35,456 nt of DNA from NCBI GenBank assembly GCA_001311565.1, contig BBBM01000026.1:1-35456 (forward strand). Reading direction: 5' to 3'. The position numbers were made by a program, and so were the translations under genes. The DNA is from Desulfothermus okinawensis JCM 13304 (lineage in GTDB: Bacteria > Desulfobacterota > Desulfovibrionia > Desulfovibrionales > Desulfothermaceae). How positions within the stretch are numbered: the first letter of the stretch is position 1; each line of letters starts with the position of its first letter. The notes beneath the pieces were generated by a model. It ran no database searches, had not been told where the DNA came from, and was given only the letters and a program-made list of their open reading frames with translations. Shown piece by piece: positions 9,616-20,526 of this stretch.

Positions 9616-10001
9616 TCAAGGCTTATCAAAATAGGCCACTGCTTCTATTTCTATCTTTGCACCCTTGGGAAGAGAGCTCACTTGAACAGCTGCCCTTGCA
9701 GGAGGGTTTGTTTTGAAAAATCTGGCATACACATCATTCATTTTTACAAAATCATTTAAATCCAACAAGTACACAGTAGTCTTGACTATATTTTCATAAG
9801 TTAGCCCCACTTCCTTTAAAATAGCCCCTATGTTTTTTAAAACTTGTTCTGTCTCCTCTTCTATTGTTCCCTTTAACATCTCATTTGTTTTGGGATCAAT
9901 TGCATCTGGCCTGATATAAACATAAAATTCCCTGCTACTATGGCCTGGAATAAGGGCCAATTGCCTTTGGCGCATTATTTGTGGTAACACATTTTTTTCA
10001 T
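9616..10001 (-). CDS. ridA: RidA/YjgF reactive-intermediate deaminase (frameshifted)
   Basis: RidA hydrolyses reactive enamine/imine intermediates such as 2-aminoacrylate. AGGAGGTG precedes ATG at 10001. The natural protein can be rebuilt as [20 protein letters not shown], then [29 protein letters not shown], and the C-terminal signature region [21 protein letters not shown] with the substrate-binding arginine. About 128 residues, normal length. Three defects disturb the N-terminal third: one extra A in the seven-base run at 9992-9998, and two places (about 9945 and 9915) where a single C seems to be missing. Outside these the frame is clean to the stop at 9616. Its start overlaps the probable end of the hybrid kinase (TGATG). 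Confidence 0.82.
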
Positions 10002-13000
10002 CAACAAAACACCTCCTTTTTTTACCTCTCTTTTAAAGATATCAAATTCATGGCCTAATTTTTTTAATCAATAGTTCCAGATTCTCCCAATTGTTATTGG
10101 AGGCTGCTATTTCAATTTGTTGTGATAAATTTTTAAGCCTCTCTGCTCCCACCATAGCCGAAGATCCTTTTATTGTATGGGCTATTTTTTTTGACCATAT
10201 CTGAATTTTTATTCAAAAACTCTTCTTGTAGTTCTTGGATTCGAGACGGAGTGACCCTCATAAAGGTATTCAAAGCCCTATGTGCCAATTTTTCACTTCC
10301 ACCCATTCTCTCCAAAAAGCCAGACTTGTCTAAAACAGGAATCCTCTCATATGGTTTTACAGACTCTTTAGGCCTTAGTTTATCCAAACCATGATCATTT
10401 TTTTTCCTTCTACTAGTATCTTTTTCTCCTAACCACTTTTCCACCACCTTCCTTAGTTCCTCTGCTCCCACTGGTTTAGATACATAGTCATTCATGCCCA
10501 CATCTTGTGCTAATACTTGGTATTTCTTCATTGCATGAGCAGTAAGGGCTATAACAACAACATTGGGATTTTTGACCCCTGAAGATGCGGACCTTATTTT
10601 TTTTGTTACCTCATATCCATCCATATCTGGAAGCTGTATATCCATGAAAACCAGATGATAATCCCTTTGTTTCAAAAGAGATAGGGCTTCCCCTCCTGTG
10701 GATGCAATGTCTACTATAAGTCCCATCTTTTCCAGTATTGCTTTTAAGACTTCCTGGTTTACAGGATTATCCTCCACTACTAAAATGGGAACGTCTTTGG
10801 GTATTTTTATTTTAACATCATCCTTAGGTAAGTCCACAATGAGGGATGTAGCTTTTTTTTGGGGAAACCACATTCTCTATTGTAGAAATGAGATCTCTAA
10901 AACATATAGGCTTAATTAAAAAGTCATGTTCAGTTATACCTTGTTCCCCATGCAATAAGTCTTTAAAATTGTAATATGAAACTGAAAATACAATAGGTGT
11001 TTTTTTTAATGATGGATGGGCTTCAATCTGTTTCCTAAAAACATCACCTTGCATATCAGACAAAAAAATAATCCACTATTACAACCTTATATGGATCTTT
11101 TATTAAATAACCACTTTTTAATTCTGAAATGGCCAAAACACCACTGGTCTCTCCCTTTGCCCTAAGTCCAATGCCCCTTAAAAAAGAGACCACATTCTTT
11201 AGAAAAGTAACATTGTCATCAACCACCAACACATGAATGCCTTTTATGTTTTCAGAAACATGCAAATATTCTAAATTAGAGGGTACCTTTAAGCTTAAAG
11301 TAAACCAAAACTCCGATCCTTTTCCCTCCTCGCTATATACGCCAATTTCTCCTCCCATTAGTTGAACTAAATGTTTTGAGATGGAAAGTCCTAAACCACT
11401 TCCGCCATATCGCCTTGTAATACTGGAGTCTGCCTGGGTAAATTTCTCAAATAATAGTTGTTGCTTGTCTTTGGGAATACCAACACCTGTATCTTTCACA
11501 GAGATTCTAACAAACAGAACATCCTCTGTCTTGGATACAAAATTCAATTTTATAACTATTTCTCCATGCTCTGTAAATTTTATTGCATTGCCAATTAAGT
11601 TAATCAAGACCTGTCTTATTCTAACTGGATCTCCAATCACCTTTATGGGAACAATTGGATCCACATAATTTATTATTTCCAAGCCCTTTTGCTGGGCAAT
11701 GGAACACATTGATCTTACTGTCTCCTCTAAAAGATCATGTAGCTCAAATTCCACCTCATCTAATTTAAATTTTCCTGATTCAATTTTTGAAAGATCCAGA
11801 ATGTCATTTAAAAGGATTAAAAGAGAATTAGCACTATTTAAAGCAGTAACACAAAAATGTCTTTGTTCCTCATTTAACTCGCTATCTTTTAAAAGGGAAA
11901 GCATCCCTATTATCCCATTCAAGGGAGTACGTATTTCATGGGACATATTAGCCAAAAATTCACCTTTTGCCTTTGATGCATCTTCTGCCCTGGCCAATGC
12001 TTCTTGCAAATACACATTTATGTCCTTTAATTCCTCCTCCATATTTTTTCTATCACTAATATCCACTAGCACCCCTTCAAAATGGGAGGGCTTTAAGTCA
12101 TCTCCTATAACCATTCGTAGGCTCAATGTGGCCCAAAACCTGGTGCCATCTTTTCTCCTCAACTCTGTTTCATAATTATCAACAGAACCACCTTTTTTTT
12201 ACCAATTCCAAGAGTTTCTCACAGGAGTTTGAATCTACAAATAATTGAGAGGGAAGGTGTTTATAAAAATCCATCATTTCATCTGGTAAGTCAAAACCTA
12301 AAAGGGAAGCCAATTTGGGATTTGCAGAAAGGAAAGTTCCATCAATACTAAGCTGAAATATACCCACAAGTGCATTTTCAAAGATAGACCTATATTTTTT
12401 TTTCGCTATTTTTTTAATCTTTCCTCTAAAATCTTTCTTCTTTTTATCTCTTCCTGTAACTCAATATTTTTCTTCTCTATTTCCCTTTGATATTTAGCAG
12501 ATTCTTGTAATTTTGCCTTTAAAACCAAATTTTGGGCGTTCATGTTTAAAGATATTAAAAAACCAGTAAACAATAACACACCCAAAACCAAAAGGGATAA
12601 TGGATATAGCCAGACCTTTATGGTGTTGGTTTTACCAAATGGATAGAGAATAATAATAGAGTACTCTCCCCCTTTAATGGGAAAACAAATTGTAATAACA
12701 GGATATTCTTTTAGACTATCTTTAGATACTAAAACAACCTTTTTACCAGTGCTAAATTTACTAGGTAGAGACACAAAACTATCTGTTGCATCGAGAAAAA
12801 CTCCATTTTTAAGATAAATGAGGTGATTTTTATCAGCAAAAAAATACAAAACTCTTTTTTTAGTCCCAACAAGTTGTCTATACTCTTGGAATTTATTTGA
12901 GCAAATATTTGTCCAACAAATTTCTTTTTAAAAAAATATGGAATAGAAAATATCAATTCATACCCATTAGATGTTTTATAAAAAAAAGAAAAAAAGGCCT

Positions 13001-13508
13001 GGTTCTATCTTTAGACAAAAATTTTTTTCCATTTTATGTAAATGGGTTCATGGGTTTGTTTGGCCTTGGTATCTACCAGTATCTTGCCAGATTGGTCCAG
13101 AAAAAGAAGACGCTCATATATATTTATTCCCTCTAATTTTTTTACTTTCCAGGATGTAGTTGAATTCACGTCTAATGGAGAGGAGTGTGGCCCTAAGACC
13201 ATACTCCATGGACATGCCAAGGGCTTTATTTTCAAAATAAGAACTAATAGCCCTGCTTGATGATAGTTCAATTAAGTCATTTTTTTCTCTCATCAAAAAA
13301 AATAGGTAAGACCAAGAACTCTATTTTTTTTATTGTTGAAACAATTTCTTTTTTTTCTGCCTTTAATAGAGAAACTTGAGCCCTGTAATTAAAAAAAAAT
13401 AAGCAATCCAATAAAGGCTATCAAAAAAAATAGTTGCAAATATAAAAAAAAAGTTTTTCTTTTAACTTCAAATAGTCTTTTATTCTAGCCAATTTTTTTT
13501 CTCCACAC
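10001..13508 (-). CDS. Hybrid sensor histidine kinase: sensor, PAS, HisKA, HATPase, two receivers, HPt (heavily frameshifted)
   Basis: The reconstruction is about 1160 residues. An N-terminal membrane segment precedes an extracytoplasmic region containing [22 protein letters not shown] and [17 protein letters not shown] second membrane segment follows ([19 protein letters not shown]), then a coiled coil, a PAS domain ([19 protein letters not shown]), HisKA with the phospho-accepting histidine in [15 protein letters not shown], and HATPase with N, G1 and G2 boxes ([32 protein letters not shown]). Receiver 1 is HVLVVDDN...VVIVDYF; receiver 2 is [11 protein letters not shown]...[13 protein letters not shown] with ALTAHAM. 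The HPt domain carries [13 protein letters not shown]. The protein therefore holds every step of an internal phosphorelay. About ten A/T-run breaks interrupt it, especially near the N-terminus. The start is probably GTG at 13508, next to the stop of the binding-protein gene. The output partner is not identified. Confidence 0.8.
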
Positions 13509-14389
13509 TCAAAAAAAATCAGGATAATAATCCAACACAGCAGGATAATATTTTTTTACCAATTTAATATAAATACCATCTCTCTTTATGTCATACAAAA
13601 ACCTCTCAAAGGCATCTCTTAACTTATACGCTTCCTTTTGAAATGCACAGGCCATTGTCTGCCTACCAGAAATAGGACCAATAATCTTAATGAGTCCAGG
13701 AAATTTTTCCAAGGCAATAAGTGCATCTGGCACATCTAGCAGAGCAGTATCACCCTTACCATTTATCACTGCAGGAGCCAGTTCGTTTAAATTTTTATTA
13801 AAATTTAGTATTTTTGCTCCATATTTCTCAAGATCATATAACCTTGCATCAAGGCATGTACCTGGAACATTAAGCACGCTTCGCCCCTTTAGTTTTTTTT
13901 AGCACCATTTTTATGTCCCTTAAAACATCTCCTGAGGGTATAATGGGGGTTAATTTACTCTCAGCCCTGGATATTAACCATATTTGGGTTGGAAACACAG
14001 GGGATGAATATGAAACCAACTTCTGTCTCCAGTCAAGGACAGTAAGACCAGTTGCTATAATGTCTCCTTTTACTGGACAGTCTCCAAGAATCTTAATCTG
14101 ATTTCCCTTAACCTCTATTTTCTTACCAATCAAATCACTAATTATGTGTTTCCAGTCACTTTTAACAAACTGGTATCTAACACCTATATACTTTGCAAAC
14201 AATTTTATTAAATCCACAGAAAAGCCATCTCCACTTCCAGTTACAAAATTGGCATAGGGTACCCCAAGGTGTCTTATTACACCCCTTTTTTTTTATTTCA
14301 GACAAATCTGCCCCAAAAGCCACATGTACAGAGAAAAAGACAAGCACAAGAAAAACAACACCTAACTTTGTAATTCTTTTACTGAGCAT
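13509..14389 (-). CDS. Periplasmic substrate-binding protein, SBP family 3 (frameshifted)
   Basis: A Sec signal peptide (LGVVFLVLVFFSVHVAFGA) is followed by the family-3 solute-binding fold: LGVPYANFVTGSGDGFSVDLIKLFAKYIGV, then DIIATGLTVLDWRQKLVSYSSPV, NVPGTCLDARLYDLEKYGA, and a C-terminal FLYDIKRDGIYIKLVKKYYP. It resembles the amino-acid-binding proteins of ABC transporters, but there are no permease or ATPase genes beside it. It lies between a PAS-GGDEF gene and a hybrid kinase, overlapping both ends, so a role as a periplasmic sensor component for signalling is likely (inference). About 290 residues. Breaks lie near 14286-14293 and 13894-13901. The start at 14389 overlaps the upstream gene's stop by about 11 bases. 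Confidence 0.78.
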
Positions 14390-16518
14390 GGCCCATTTCC
14401 TCCTCTTTTTTTTTCATAACATACCAGGTTCTTTCCGTTCCTTTTGGCCCTGTATAGCTCTCTATCAGCACGGTCTATGAGGCTAGATAAATCATCACCT
14501 GTTTTGTATTGAGCAACACCAAAGCTGGCGGTAATTTTGTCTATTTTTGAAATCTTGATATTTTCTATTAGTTTTCTTATATCATTAGCTACTTGGACTG
14601 CTGATAATAGGTCAGTTTCAGGTAGTAAAATAACAAACTCCTCACCTCCCCACCTAGCTGCAAGATCAACCTTTCTTATCCTTTTATTTATTGAATTTGC
14701 AATGGCAATTAACACCTCATCTCCCACATTGTGGCCAAATGTATCATTTATATTTTTAAAGTCATCAATATCTAGCATAATAATACTAAATGGCCTGAGA
14801 TGTCTCTTGACTCTTTCAACTTCTTCTTCAAACTTTTTTTATAAAGTATCTTCGATTATATAATCCTGTCAAAGGATCCCTTATTGACCATTCCAACAAC
14901 TTATTGTGCAATTTTTTTGTATTTGGTAACATCAATTAAGTAATGCAAATACATATCTTTTTCTACTGGAATCCAGAATGCATCAAAAATATTTTCTTCT
15001 ACATCTAATTCCATCTCCATTGGAGTTTGAGTCATTAATGCATCATCTGCCTTACAAAACCTACATTTAATACCAGGTAATATAATCCCTGTTCTTTCCA
15101 TTGTCTCCTTGGCATCAGGGGGAATATATTTTGCATCTAAGATGGAATTCCAGCAATAATCATCTACTCTGGAACCATCTTCTTGGCATACTCATTTTGG
15201 GCAATAATCTTTCTATCTGAGTTAATTAACCAAACTGGATGAGGCAAGCTCTCCAGCAGAACTTTGTTTTTCCTCTGCTCTGTAAATTTTGACATTTCTA
15301 TTTTTTTCTCTGATGTTATATCTATAAGGGCAATTCTCACAGAATTCACTTCCTTTACCCCAATGGGATTAATTTCAATCACATACCACTTTTTGCCGCT
15401 CTTTGTGTCTACTTCAATTTCCTTTTTAAAGGACTTACCATCTTTGACACACTTTTCAATTAAATCATTTAAGCTATATCTATCAAAAAAATGACCTCAA
15501 TAATGGCTGATAGTCTGAGGAGTTAGATATTTTTTTCACCTACTATCTCCTGTAGTATCTCTTTGGCCCTTGGGTTTATGTATTCAATTTCACCTCCCCT
15601 TTTAATCCTCAAAATCCCAATAGGAGCTGTTTCTGATAGCTCCAATATCAACTCATTTTTCTTAAGCAGTTGTTGTTCAAGAATCTTTCTATCTGTTATA
15701 TCCCTTACTATTGCTAAAAGAGCTGGGCCTTCAGCAAACTCCACCCTGGATAAACTCACTTCAGTAAATAAGATGCTACTACCATCTAGCCTTTTGTGTA
15801 ACCATTCAAAACGCTGGGGTTTTCCAGAAAATACCCTTTTTATCTTATCCAATGCCAATTCTTTTGAAGACATGCCATTTGCTTGGACTTTGGGAGACAA
15901 ATCATAAGGGGTTTTACCAATCAATTGTTCTTTTGTTGTACATCCAAAAAGCCTTAAGGTTGCAGGATTGGCGTCAACAAAAAATCCATCTTCATCCAGT
16001 AAAAATATCGCATCATTTGCCGCCTCAAATAATACTCTAAATCTATCCTCTTGCCTTTTTAGCTCCCTTTCTAGTTCCCTTGTTTTAGTAACATCAGTGA
16101 GGATACCCAAAGCTATCCATTCACCTTGAAATTTTAAGGGTTTTATAATTACTTCTAGATGTTTATCTCTGCCATTTATTTCTAAATTTAAGTTAATGGG
16201 CCTGTTTAACCTGGCCCCTGTTCCTGTAGAGGCAAACAGACAAAATTCCTCTCTCACTCTGGAGAGCTTTGCCTCATCTGTAATAAAAATAGAATGGAGT
16301 TCTTCCCCCAGGAGGTCTTCAATCTTATATCCCAAAATATCTTCAACAGCCTTATTTAAAAAGCAAACCTTACCTCTAGAATTTAAAACAACAATCCCAT
16401 CTGAAAATGAATTTATTATAACCTCCAGTACATAAGTGCTGTCCCAGGAACTACATTCACAACCCTTCTCCATACATATTTTATTTACTTTCTGTAAAAA
16501 CTTTATACTGTTGTCCAC
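14379..16518 (-). CDS. Multi-PAS diguanylate cyclase (frameshifted)
   Basis: The protein is predicted to be cytoplasmic (no membrane segment seen), about 710 residues, and to make cyclic di-GMP. GTG at 16518 follows a G-rich ribosome site. There are at least three PAS units: INSFSDGIVVLNSRGKVCFLN, then FEAANDAIFLLDEDGFFVDAN and LSETAPIGILRIKRGGEIEYIN, with a probable fourth, divergent one (PVWLINSDRKIIAQN). A cysteine-containing stretch (GIKCRFCKADD) follows. The GGDEF domain opens RDPLTGLYNRRYF and has the active-site GGEEF and, five residues before it, RKVD, a match to the inhibitory RxxD site. Breaks occur near 15530, 15487, 15135-15180, 14913-14919, 14837-14843 and 14407-14415. After repair the stop falls inside the start of the binding-protein gene. 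Confidence 0.82.
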
Positions 16519-16574
16519 TTAAGTCCCCCCCTACCATAAAAAATCAACTAAAAAACAGCCTTTAAAATATAACC

Positions 16575-17006
16575 CTATAAGCCCCATAAATAGAGCCCTG
16601 TTTCTTCATCAAATTCCCTTTTCAAATAACCCCCTTCAAATGGAATTATTGTATATTCAAAGGCAAACACAAAGCTTCCCTCTGTTAAATGGCCTCCATA
16701 GACATCTCCTTTTCTGTCTCCCAGAACTATGTGGGCATGAACAAATGGATCATTGTCTTTCATTGATATATTCCCTTTTAGGACCAGGACCTCCACAGGT
16801 TTTTCAATCTTATTTAGAATATATCCTCTCTTTTCCTGATCATAATATCCAATTGTCACGAATTTTAGAGCGCCTATTCCATGGACAATTCCATTTGTTA
16901 TGTTCTTGATTTTACATATTCTTGTGAGTTCTACAATCAAATCACTTCCACGGGAAAGCCTGCCAACAATAACTTCATTTTTCAATTTAAACGTCTTTGG
17001 AATCAT
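16575..17006 (-). CDS. PPC domain (DUF296) protein
   Basis: This 143-residue protein is intact. It is a single PPC/DUF296 domain: KLKNEVIVGRLSRGSDLIVEL, GIVHGIGALKFVTIGYYD, HAHIVLGDRKGDVYGGHL (the histidine-rich metal/trimer motif) and SFVFAFEYTIIPFEG. Bacterial family members are small trimeric proteins, often annotated as putative DNA-binding proteins by comparison with plant AT-hook PPC proteins; no AT-hook is present here, so DNA binding is unsupported. GGAAGGTG lies just before ATG at 17006. It is 56 bases upstream of the PAS-GGDEF gene and downstream of the flavin oxidoreductase. Confidence 0.82.
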   Translation of the reverse strand: MIPKTFKLKNEVIVGRLSRGSDLIVELTRICKIKNITNGIVHGIGALKFVTIGYYDQEKRGYILNKIEKPVEVLVLKGNISMKDNDPFVHAHIVLGDRKGDVYGGHLTEGSFVFAFEYTIIPFEGGYLKREFDEETGLYLWGL

Positions 17007-17030
17007 TTTTCACCTTCCTTTTTTTTTCTC

Positions 17031-17063
17031 AAGCCCAGTTTATCAAAATGACAAACTGGGCTT
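17031..17063. repeat. Perfect 11-bp inverted repeat in the oxidoreductase-PPC gap
   Basis: AAGCCCAGTTT (17031-17041) and AAACTGGGCTT (17053-17063) are perfect complements around the loop ATCAAAATGAC. The hairpin lies in the leader of the PPC gene and just after the stop of the flavin oxidoreductase. It has no downstream U-tract on the coding strand, so it is not a classical terminator; mRNA processing or attenuation is possible. A similar half-site, GCCAAGTTTACCAAAATGG, occurs at about 30013. Confidence 0.6.
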
Positions 17064-17068
17064 AAGTT

Positions 17069-18187
17069 TCACGTTTCTCCATTTTTTTTCTCCAGATAAC
17101 AATATATTCCCTGGCCCATTAGAGCAGGTTTAAAACACATATTACAAGACTCACACAGTGCGTCCTCTACATCCCCAGACTTCCACCTGGAAACAAGATG
17201 GGGTTCCCTGATCAAGGGTCTGGACATGCTAACCATATCACAGATGTTGTCTTTGATCAGTTGATTACTGGAATCAAACTTCCTTATGCCCCCAACTAAA
17301 ATAAGTGGCACAGAGATCTTTTGTTTAAAAACCCTTGCACGGTCTAGATAATAAATCTCTCCCAGTTTATTTGCAATCTTTTTGGTCCTTGATGGAATCA
17401 AATCTTTAGATATAAGGGTCCCTCCGCTCATTTCAATGCCATCTATACCATTTTCTTCTAACAGTTTTGATACATAGAGCATTTCTCCAAAAGACATCTG
17501 AGGATCCAAAAATCTTCACAATTTATCTTTACTATTACAGGAAAATCTTCTCCAACTATTTCCCGTATGGCAAGATATACCTCTAAAAGAAGCCTTGATC
17601 TCCCTTTAATATCCCCTCCATATTCATCATCCCTTTTGTTAAAATAAGGAGACAAAAATTGACTTAACAGGTATCCATGGGCGCTGTGGATTTGCACACC
17701 ATCAAATCCAGCAAGCTTTGCCCTCTTGGCAGCTAGGGCAAACTTAAAGGTTACCTCTTGAATCTCTTTCTTAGTCATTTCCCTTGCCTTAGCTGACCTA
17801 AAATCGCTCTTTATCTCAAAATCTGATGGACCCATACCATCTCTTCCTTCTGGACTAAAGAAAAAAAACACCACTGTGGGCTATCTGTAAAAATATCTTT
17901 GAACCGTACCTGTGGACTGCCTCTGGAATTTTCCTTAGGTCATCTATAAGCTCATCTGAATATACCCCCAGCTGCCATGGACTTGCCTGACCTCTTTTAT
18001 CCACATATGCATGACCAGAGATTATTAGCCCAACCTCTCCCTTTGCCAGTTCTTCCATAACCTTGATCAAGGGTTCTGTAACTTCACCTTTTTCTGAGGC
18101 AAGTCCTTCCCACGTGGCTGAGCGGACAAATCTATTTTTTACCTTGCAATTTCCAATCGTTATTTCTGAAAAAACATCTGATGACAT
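17069..18187 (-). CDS. Old Yellow Enzyme-family NADH:flavin oxidoreductase (frameshifted)
   Basis: This FMN-dependent TIM-barrel oxidoreductase has about 372 residues. ATG at 18187 is chosen because GGGGAGG lies five bases upstream. The order is TIGNCKVKNRFVRSATWEG (N-terminal strand), the substrate-binding pair in DGVQIHSAHGYLLSQFLSP, NKRDDEYGGDIKGRSRLLLE (the most typical family block), VPLILVGGIRK and SMSRPLIREPHLVSRW (FMN phosphate binding). A short C-terminal CESCNMCFKP motif follows. The large second half of 2,4-dienoyl-CoA reductase-type proteins is absent, so this is the single-domain form. The physiological substrate is unknown. Breaks lie at about 17861-17868 (extra base) and 17507-17511, where a five-T run seems one base short. 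Confidence 0.82.
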
Positions 18188-18573
18188 AATACCTCCCCAT
18201 AACACCCTTAATTTAATTTTCTGCCTATTCCTTTAGCTCCGAAGTCTCAAGCTTTAATGTGTATGTTATCTGTGTATGTGCCTGAAGTTCAATGTTCAAA
18301 GTTCAACGTTTTAGTACTCTTCATCCTTAGCCCTTCTACCTTTCACTATTCACTAACAACTAAAGACTAACCACTAACAACTAAAAATCAAAAACTGCTC
18401 ACTAATCACTATTCTTGCTGATTATGAGGATTAACAGAAATTGTCTTTTTGTCAATTTACTGTTATTGTCTTTTCATTCAGGATACACCAACCACTTAAA
18501 AAAATTTGTTTATTTTAAATAATCATATAAAAGTAACCAATTAACTAAGTCCAAGGAGCCAAAGGAGCCACTT
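18188..18573. repeat. Divergent intergenic region with heptamer repeat, copy B (about 18237-18415)
   Basis: No gene is seen in these 386 bases, which separate two divergent genes (oxidoreductase and argJ). The reverse complement of 18237-18415 contains GAACATTGAACTT-type heptads, then GATGAAGAGTACTAAAACG, and a TTAGTTGTTAGTGGTTAGT-like string of 7-mers. The same elements occur on the plus strand at 30040-30190, so copies B and C are in opposite orientation. Promoters for both flanking genes must lie here, but I cannot pick them with confidence. Confidence 0.65.
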
Positions 18574-19721
18574 ATGATAGAGATTCCAAAAGGGTATCTA
18601 TTTTCAACAGCAGAGGCAAATTTTAGGTACAAACAAAGGGATGATTTGGGATTAATCCTTTCTGAAAAACCCGCTAATGTTGCAGCGGTCTTCACCCAAA
18701 ATAAATTTAGAGCAGCACCAATATATATATGTATTAATAGGATCAAAAAGATGAATAACATAGCAAGGGGTATTGTTATAAATTCAGGTATTGCAAATGC
18801 GGGAACAGGAGAACAAGGGATTTACAATTGTGAAAAAAAGCCTTGAACTAGTTGGACAGGAATTAAAAGTTGATCCTAATTTACTTCTACCTGCCTCTAC
18901 TGGTGTTATTGGAGAACAATTTAAAATGAAACGCTGGGAAATTGGAGCTAAAAAACTATCTAAAAATCTGGGGAAAAAAAATATTATACATGTGGCAAAG
19001 GCAATAATGACCACAGATACCTTTCCAAAGATATCCTTCTCAAAGGAAAAAGATATTTCAGTTGCTGGAATTGCAAAGGGTGCAGGAATGATATGTCCCA
19101 ATATGGCTACAATGTTAGCTTTTATAATTACCGATATTTCAATAGAAAGCTTATTGTTTCAAGAAATTTTAAAGGAAATAACTGAAAATTCATTTAATAG
19201 AATTTCTGTGGATGGTGATACTTCCACAAATGATTGTGTAATTGCAATGGCAAATGGAGCTAGTGGTAAAAAAAATATCAGAAAAAAATGATCTGATGAA
19301 CTTCAAAAAGATATTACATGACGTAATGTATGACCTGGCCTATAAAATAGTCCAGGATGCAGAAGGTGGAACAAAGGTTATTCACCTTGAAGTAAAGAGG
19401 ACAAAGACACAGGAAGATGCCAAAAAGATAGCCCAGGTAATTTCCAATTCTCCCCTGGTGAAAACAGCATTTTTCGGTGAAGATGCCAACTGGGGCAGAA
19501 TAGTGGCAGCAATTGGAAGGAGTGGAACAGATATAGATGTAGATAAGGTAAAAATAACAATAGGAGACATGGAAATATTTAAAAATGGGATAGGCGTTTT
19601 TGGAGATATTGATACAATCTTGACTCCTTATTTAAAAAAAGCAGGATATATTTCTATGTGTGGACATGGGAGAGGATACAAATTTTACATACCAGATGTT
19701 ATTTTCAGACCTATCAGATGA
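18574..19721 (+). CDS. argJ: Bifunctional ornithine acetyltransferase / N-acetylglutamate synthase (frameshifted)
   Basis: ArgJ recycles the acetyl group from N-acetylornithine to glutamate in arginine synthesis and cleaves itself into two chains. ATG at 18574 follows AAAGGAG. Motifs: PKGYLFSTAEANF, VFTQNKFRAAP, INSGIANAGTGEQG, the autocleavage motif PASTGVIGEQF whose threonine is the nucleophile, AIMTTDTFPK, GIAKGAGMICPNMATMLAFI, RISVDGDTSTNDCV and FFGEDANWGRIVAAIGRSG, with GYKFYIPDVIFR near the end. The usual NACTGEQG is NAGTGEQG here. About 380 residues after removing one A from each of the runs at 18833-18839 and 19269-19276. It stands alone: no other arg genes are adjacent. Confidence 0.92.
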
Positions 19722-19860
19722 ATATGTGAGAATAAATAGTGGATATAGGAGTTGAGCAAAACATATGTGAACTATCATTTTAAACTTGAAAACCGTTTAC
19801 AGATCGTATACACCTAAATAAAATTTTTAGGCAACCCTTGATCTAAGGAGCAAAGACACA

Positions 19861-20478
19861 ATGAAGAGAAAGTCTACATTTCTAGAACTCAAGGAAAGGG
19901 AACGGGAGAAAAGGAGGGAACTCATATTAGAAGCTGCCACACATTTATTTTCTACACGAAACTTTTCTGAAATAGGGATGAGGGACATTGCAGAAGAGGC
20001 AGGGATTTCCCCTGCATCTATTTACAGATATTTTCCCAATAGAGACGCTATTTTACTTGAGGTTTTAGGGCAGGATATAAATGAAGGTAGGCTCAGGCAA
20101 CTCAAAAGACTTGAAGAAGGTGCAAATTCTTTGGAAGAATTTGCCATTGGAATAGTTGATTTCTTTTTTTGACAAAGAAGCAACATTACACATGCTTGCC
20201 CATTTTCTATTAAATGAAAAGGTAGATCCCAATATTTTAAATCAATTTAAACTCAACCAGAAATTCTTTTTAGAACACTTTGCCAATTTATTAAAAAAAG
20301 ATTGGAATCTCCCTGGATAACATTCAAGAATTTGCAGAAGTATTTTTTTGCCTCCATATTTGGTATTATAATAACCTTTAAAAACACTGCAGAACAAGAT
20401 AGAGAAAAGGCCAGGGAAGATATATATGAAACTGTAAAATTTGCTTGTAAAATCTTTGAAAGGGCACTCAACTATTAA
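19861..20478 (+). CDS. TetR-family transcriptional regulator (frameshifted)
   Basis: The N-terminal helix-turn-helix is clear: REKRRELILEAATHLFSTRNF, then SEIGMRDIAEEAGISPASIYRYFPNRDAIL, the standard TetR recognition region. The C-terminal ligand/dimer domain is variable and gives no ligand clue. About 203 residues after repair of three seven-base runs near 20163-20169, 20294-20300 and 20342-20349. The stop at 20478 is followed closely by cheV on the same strand, but the target genes are unknown. The gap from argJ (about 140 bases) shows no feature I can support. Confidence 0.82.
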
Positions 20479-20526
20479 AGTAAAAGTTAACAAAGGGAAA
20501 CTTAGTTTATTTTTTTGGAGAGGCCT

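Noticed and set aside
11699..12175. Plus-strand open frame of 158 codons
   Set aside because: It is antisense to the kinase HisKA/PAS region, which has clear H-box and ATPase motifs; the serine-rich product is a typical shadow.
13509..14389. Calling the binding protein part of an amino-acid ABC importer
   Set aside because: No permease or ATPase gene is adjacent; both flanking genes are signalling proteins with overlapping ends.
18237..18415. Possible CRISPR array or coding gene in the repeat region
   Set aside because: The unit is about 7 bases without unique spacers, no cas genes are near, and no reading frame of note exists.
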